Shown: positions 5,901-8,322 of the stretch, one piece after another
Layout of the letters: the number at the start of each line of letters is the position of its first letter
Numbering within the stretch: the first letter of the stretch is position 1
Assembly (NCBI GenBank): GCA_026418875.1
Contig: JAOAAM010000414.1
Location: forward strand, 1-8,322
Length of the DNA stretch: 8,322 nt
Source of the DNA: Gemmataceae bacterium
GTDB taxonomy: Bacteria > Planctomycetota > Planctomycetia > Gemmatales > Gemmataceae
Direction of reading: 5' to 3'
Notes under the pieces: model-generated
Told to the model about the DNA's origin: nothing
What the model saw: only the letters and a program-made list of their open reading frames with translations
Databases searched by the model: none
Program-made: the position numbers and the translations under genes

Positions 5901-7064
5901 TCACCTCCTTCCTCTAGCTATTTTATACCAAATACCAACCCCAATTACCGCAAACAAAAGTGCCAGAATGACCAAACCAAGGATACTTGGTTTCCGAGAC
6001 CACCTTTTCTCCTCCTCAATAACTCCTTTACTCCGTACCAGCCTGCGTGTGCCGTCGCTATCAATAACAAACTCTCTCTCCCACTTCGGCTCCATGATCA
6101 TGAGGAAAACATCGTCCGACGGCTCCTTGTACATTTCGATTTCCTTGGTGATGTGAGGCGGTCTTTCTACATAAAATTGACTATCAGGCACTGAGGGATT
6201 GATCTGAATGTCGAGAACTCGCCCCTTTTCGACTCCATCGATCTCGGACAACGAGTACGTTGTGTGGGCCCACGCTGACACAAGCCAGTGGTTCCCATGT
6301 TTTTTATAAGTGATCTCAACATCGCCATCAATTTTGTCATTTAAATACATCACCCAACGGACCATGGCACAGTCCTGTGCTGGGTCAACCCAATACTCTT
6401 TAAAGGTGGTATTTGTCATTCTGATGGGAACAGTACGAATGACATGACAGTTCCGCCCCCGATATATTCGTGGCCCATGATAGATGAAATAATCCGCGTC
6501 CGGTCGATGCTTGTGGAACGAGCCCGGGATTATCGGATGTTCTGGTGTTGAAATAAATCCATGCCCAAGAAAAAGAAACACTTCAGGAAAGGAAAAGGCG
6601 CCGTTCCGTTGATTCCCGAGAAAAATGTAGAATTCATCCTCACCTGCATAGCGTGGCGGTGGTAACTTGGGACCAGGGTGCGGATCACGCGTAGAGTATG
6701 CCCGAGCGACTTGCCCATCATATGCTGAAACCGACCGAAAGCGGGGTCTCAAAGGACTGATTTGCTGTTCGTAAGATTCATGGCGGTATCGGCTATGAAC
6801 AAAGTCAATCGTCAGGGTAGCTTCATGCCGACGTCGGGTCTCCCCTTTTCGACTTCTGATCCCATCAGACCCCTCAACGATGTAGAGCGTTTGCTCTCCC
6901 TCAATGCGATAGATTGCCGTTTGGATCGCCTTTTGTCGGAGTGTCCACGCGCGAAGTATGTCCTGTATCGGCGTCTCGATCGTCTCTTGCCCACGGGCAA
7001 CGTTGACCGAGACTATTAGTACTGCCGAGGTGAATAAACATGTATAAAGGGCATGCAGAACCAT
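5901..7064 (-). CDS. Exported protein with C-terminal membrane anchor, unknown function
   Basis: I do not recognise a named family. The 387-residue protein has an N-terminal signal peptide (hydrophobic to about residue 22, possible cut near ARGQ at 23-26). A long soluble region follows, rich in aromatic and charged residues (about 27-355). Then come one membrane helix (about 360-380, starting PSILGLVILALL) and a basic tail KIARGRR. This predicts a large extracytoplasmic domain held by a single C-terminal helix. Alternating strands such as YRIEGEQTLYIVEG, YFIYHGPRIYRGRNCHVIR and YWVDPAQDCAMVRWVMYLN recall LolA-like planctomycete proteins, but this is only an impression. Cys206 and Cys232 could form a disulfide. 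The ATG at 7064 is preceded at 10 bases by GGGAGG (7075-7080). The gene starts 36 bases after the DUF1573 gene, so co-transcription is likely. GC content is low for this window, and Lys, Ile and Tyr are frequent, which hints at acquisition or relaxed codon use. Confidence 0.85.
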   Translation of the reverse strand: MVLHALYTCLFTSAVLIVSVNVARGQETIETPIQDILRAWTLRQKAIQTAIYRIEGEQTLYIVEGSDGIRSRKGETRRRHEATLTIDFVHSRYRHESYEQQISPLRPRFRSVSAYDGQVARAYSTRDPHPGPKLPPPRYAGEDEFYIFLGNQRNGAFSFPEVFLFLGHGFISTPEHPIIPGSFHKHRPDADYFIYHGPRIYRGRNCHVIRTVPIRMTNTTFKEYWVDPAQDCAMVRWVMYLNDKIDGDVEITYKKHGNHWLVSAWAHTTYSLSEIDGVEKGRVLDIQINPSVPDSQFYVERPPHITKEIEMYKEPSDDVFLMIMEPKWEREFVIDSDGTRRLVRSKGVIEEEKRWSRKPSILGLVILALLFAVIGVGIWYKIARGRR

Positions 7065-7074
7065 GTTTGGTATA

Positions 7075-7080
7075 CCTCCC
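7075..7080 (-). promoter_or_regulatory. Ribosome binding site of the C-terminally anchored protein gene
   Basis: GGGAGG on the minus strand, 10 bases before the ATG at 7064. It lies in the 36-base gap after the DUF1573 gene. The spacing is a little long but the site is strong, which supports this start and a shared transcript. Confidence 0.6.
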
Positions 7081-7100
7081 TCTCTACGGAAAAGGAAGAT

Positions 7101-8228
7101 CTATTTGACGATACCGTCGAAAATGATCGGCAATTCCAGTAACACAACGTTCCCGTCGCCACCGCGAATACAAAACTGTAACTTTTTCAGTCCCTCGCCA
7201 ATGGTGTCGATATGTACTCTGATGCGAAACATGGGAGGTGACCTTCGGTCGGTCGAAGGAAGTCTCTCAATAGCGACTCCTGAACTCCCGACAGGATGAC
7301 CGTCAATCGAAGCATCATCCCCATGCAGTCCGAGTACTGTCACAAACTCCTCAAATTCCGTCCCGAGGGGCTGCTTGCCAAGATTCAAAGTCGACGGCAT
7401 GAGCCGCACGGAAGGTTGTACGTTGCCAAAGACCGGCAGCATAAAGGCCCAGGCACGGTGGCCACCGCGTTCATGAACGTAAACATGAATCTCCGTCTGG
7501 AAGGGGCCAACAGGGATCAGGGGTGATGCCTCCACGATCATATCATAACGTCCGTCGGCGTCTGACCGTGGCTGAAATTGCACCCCTACTCCCGGATGGT
7601 ACGAGACGGCCTCGAGCCGGTCGTGCGGCACATGCACTCGCACGTCCAACTTACGCCGAACCGGCTTCCCGCCTCGAACCAACGCCTCGCCAAAATCCAT
7701 CGCCAACGCACGGACCGCGGCCCGGGAGCGAATCGTCCCCACCACTTCCCAATTCTGGCCTCGCGTCGCTCGGTTGAGACTCTCATCCGCAAAGATCGGG
7801 CGAAACTGCTGCTGCAATGGCCGCGTCGCGTCGTGAAATTGCGACAAATAGCGATACCAAAATTCAAATTTCAAATGAATCAATCCCGATTCACCCGGAC
7901 CTAGCCTCAACCCCGCCTCTTCAACATCCATGCAGGTCCGGCAACTGACTTCAAAACCCTCAATCGCGATTGGCTGATTCGAGAGGTTACGAACCCGCAC
8001 CGGATGGCGATGATAGGTCGTCTCCCAGACCTCACCGATGTCCAAATCGCCCGGCTCCACCGCAATCGGGCCGATGGGGCCAACATATCGTTCCGGTGCC
8101 GACTTCACCCCACGCATCGGCCCAACGCCGACGGCCCAAAACAACGTCGCCAAGCTGCCGCTCGCCATGCCAAAGACCAACAACACGGCGGCGAGACCGC
8201 GTGCCCATCCTCGCCAGCCATTGGCCAT
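7101..8228 (-). CDS. Membrane-anchored DUF1573 protein with three Ig-like modules
   Basis: DUF1573 proteins carry short Ig-like beta-sandwich domains of the ASH type and are common in Planctomycetota and Bacteroidota; their function is unknown. The 375-residue protein has a basic start, one membrane helix at about 11-35, and then extracytoplasmic sequence. The first module (about 58-122) is the recognisable one: DLDIGEVWETTYHRHPVRVR, then SCRTC at 95-99 where many members have SCGCT, then LGPGESGLIHLKFEF. Two more modules with the same rhythm appear at about 176-260 (starting MDFGEALVRGGKPVRRKLDV) and 272-372 (starting LMPSTLNLGKQPLGTEFEEF), both without the cysteine pair. The ATG at 8228 has GGGAGG at 8237-8242, eight bases upstream. 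The frame stays open upstream, with an ATG at 8300 that would add a second hydrophobic segment, so a longer form is not excluded. It is followed after 36 bases by the gene at 5901-7064. Confidence 0.88.
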   Translation of the reverse strand: MANGWRGWARGLAAVLLVFGMASGSLATLFWAVGVGPMRGVKSAPERYVGPIGPIAVEPGDLDIGEVWETTYHRHPVRVRNLSNQPIAIEGFEVSCRTCMDVEEAGLRLGPGESGLIHLKFEFWYRYLSQFHDATRPLQQQFRPIFADESLNRATRGQNWEVVGTIRSRAAVRALAMDFGEALVRGGKPVRRKLDVRVHVPHDRLEAVSYHPGVGVQFQPRSDADGRYDMIVEASPLIPVGPFQTEIHVYVHERGGHRAWAFMLPVFGNVQPSVRLMPSTLNLGKQPLGTEFEEFVTVLGLHGDDASIDGHPVGSSGVAIERLPSTDRRSPPMFRIRVHIDTIGEGLKKLQFCIRGGDGNVVLLELPIIFDGIVK

Positions 8229-8322
8229 GTCCGAATCCTCCCGCCGACCGGGACCAAGCATTGAAAGAAGAAGAAGCACCCCGGCATCCAGTGCCAGCAT
8301 CCAGCCGGGCGAAGTAGAGTTA
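8229..8322. other. Right edge upstream of the DUF1573 gene
   Basis: 94 bases with no gene I can support. In the frame of the DUF1573 gene it is open and encodes a hydrophobic run (LALDAGVLLLLSMLG), so it could be an N-terminal extension. In another minus-strand frame a TAA lies at 8320-8322, which could end a preceding gene outside the window. The window is too short to choose. Confidence 0.3.
8237..8242 (-). promoter_or_regulatory. Ribosome binding site deciding the DUF1573 gene start
   Basis: GGGAGG on the minus strand, eight bases before the ATG at 8228. It argues against the in-frame ATG at 8300, which has only a weak GGC-rich context upstream. Confidence 0.75.

Noticed and set aside
8105..8287. 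60-codon open frame on the minus strand at the right edge
   Set aside because: It overlaps the start of the DUF1573 gene in another frame and has no ribosome site or features of its own.

Overview
The window looks like a piece of a planctomycete (Planctomycetota) chromosome. The reasons are a DUF1559 prepilin-like protein with a C-terminal H-x9-DG motif, a multi-module DUF1573 protein, a tig-clpP-clpP cluster with no clpX beside it, and high GC content through most of the window. The order or genus cannot be fixed from the sequence alone. Every gene I accept is on the minus strand, so the window is read from right to left.

Right part (8228 down to 5268): three consecutive genes of unknown role. 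The first encodes a membrane-anchored protein with a DUF1573 module. After 36 bases comes a protein with a signal peptide and a C-terminal membrane helix. After a 204-base spacer with two hairpins comes a small secreted protein with nine cysteines in its mature part. The last two genes lie in a stretch clearly poorer in GC than its surroundings. This is the least explained part of the window and the best candidate for something undescribed.

Middle (5192 to 4087): a DUF1559 type IV pilin-like protein, a perfect 8-bp hairpin after its stop, then a tRNA-Gly(GCC) gene with its own clear sigma70-type promoter (TTGAAA, 16 bases, TATAAT).

Left part (3985 to 1): a protein quality-control cluster. 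It holds trigger factor, two different ClpP peptidase subunits with complete catalytic triads, and, 12 bases after the second clpP, a proline-rich lipoprotein that runs off the left edge. Trigger factor meets nascent chains at the ribosome. The two ClpPs probably form one mixed or two separate proteolytic barrels, fed by an AAA+ unfoldase encoded elsewhere. The lipoprotein is linked to them only by position.

No mobile element, CRISPR array, rRNA gene or plus-strand gene was found. The long plus-strand reading frames are shadows of the minus-strand genes.
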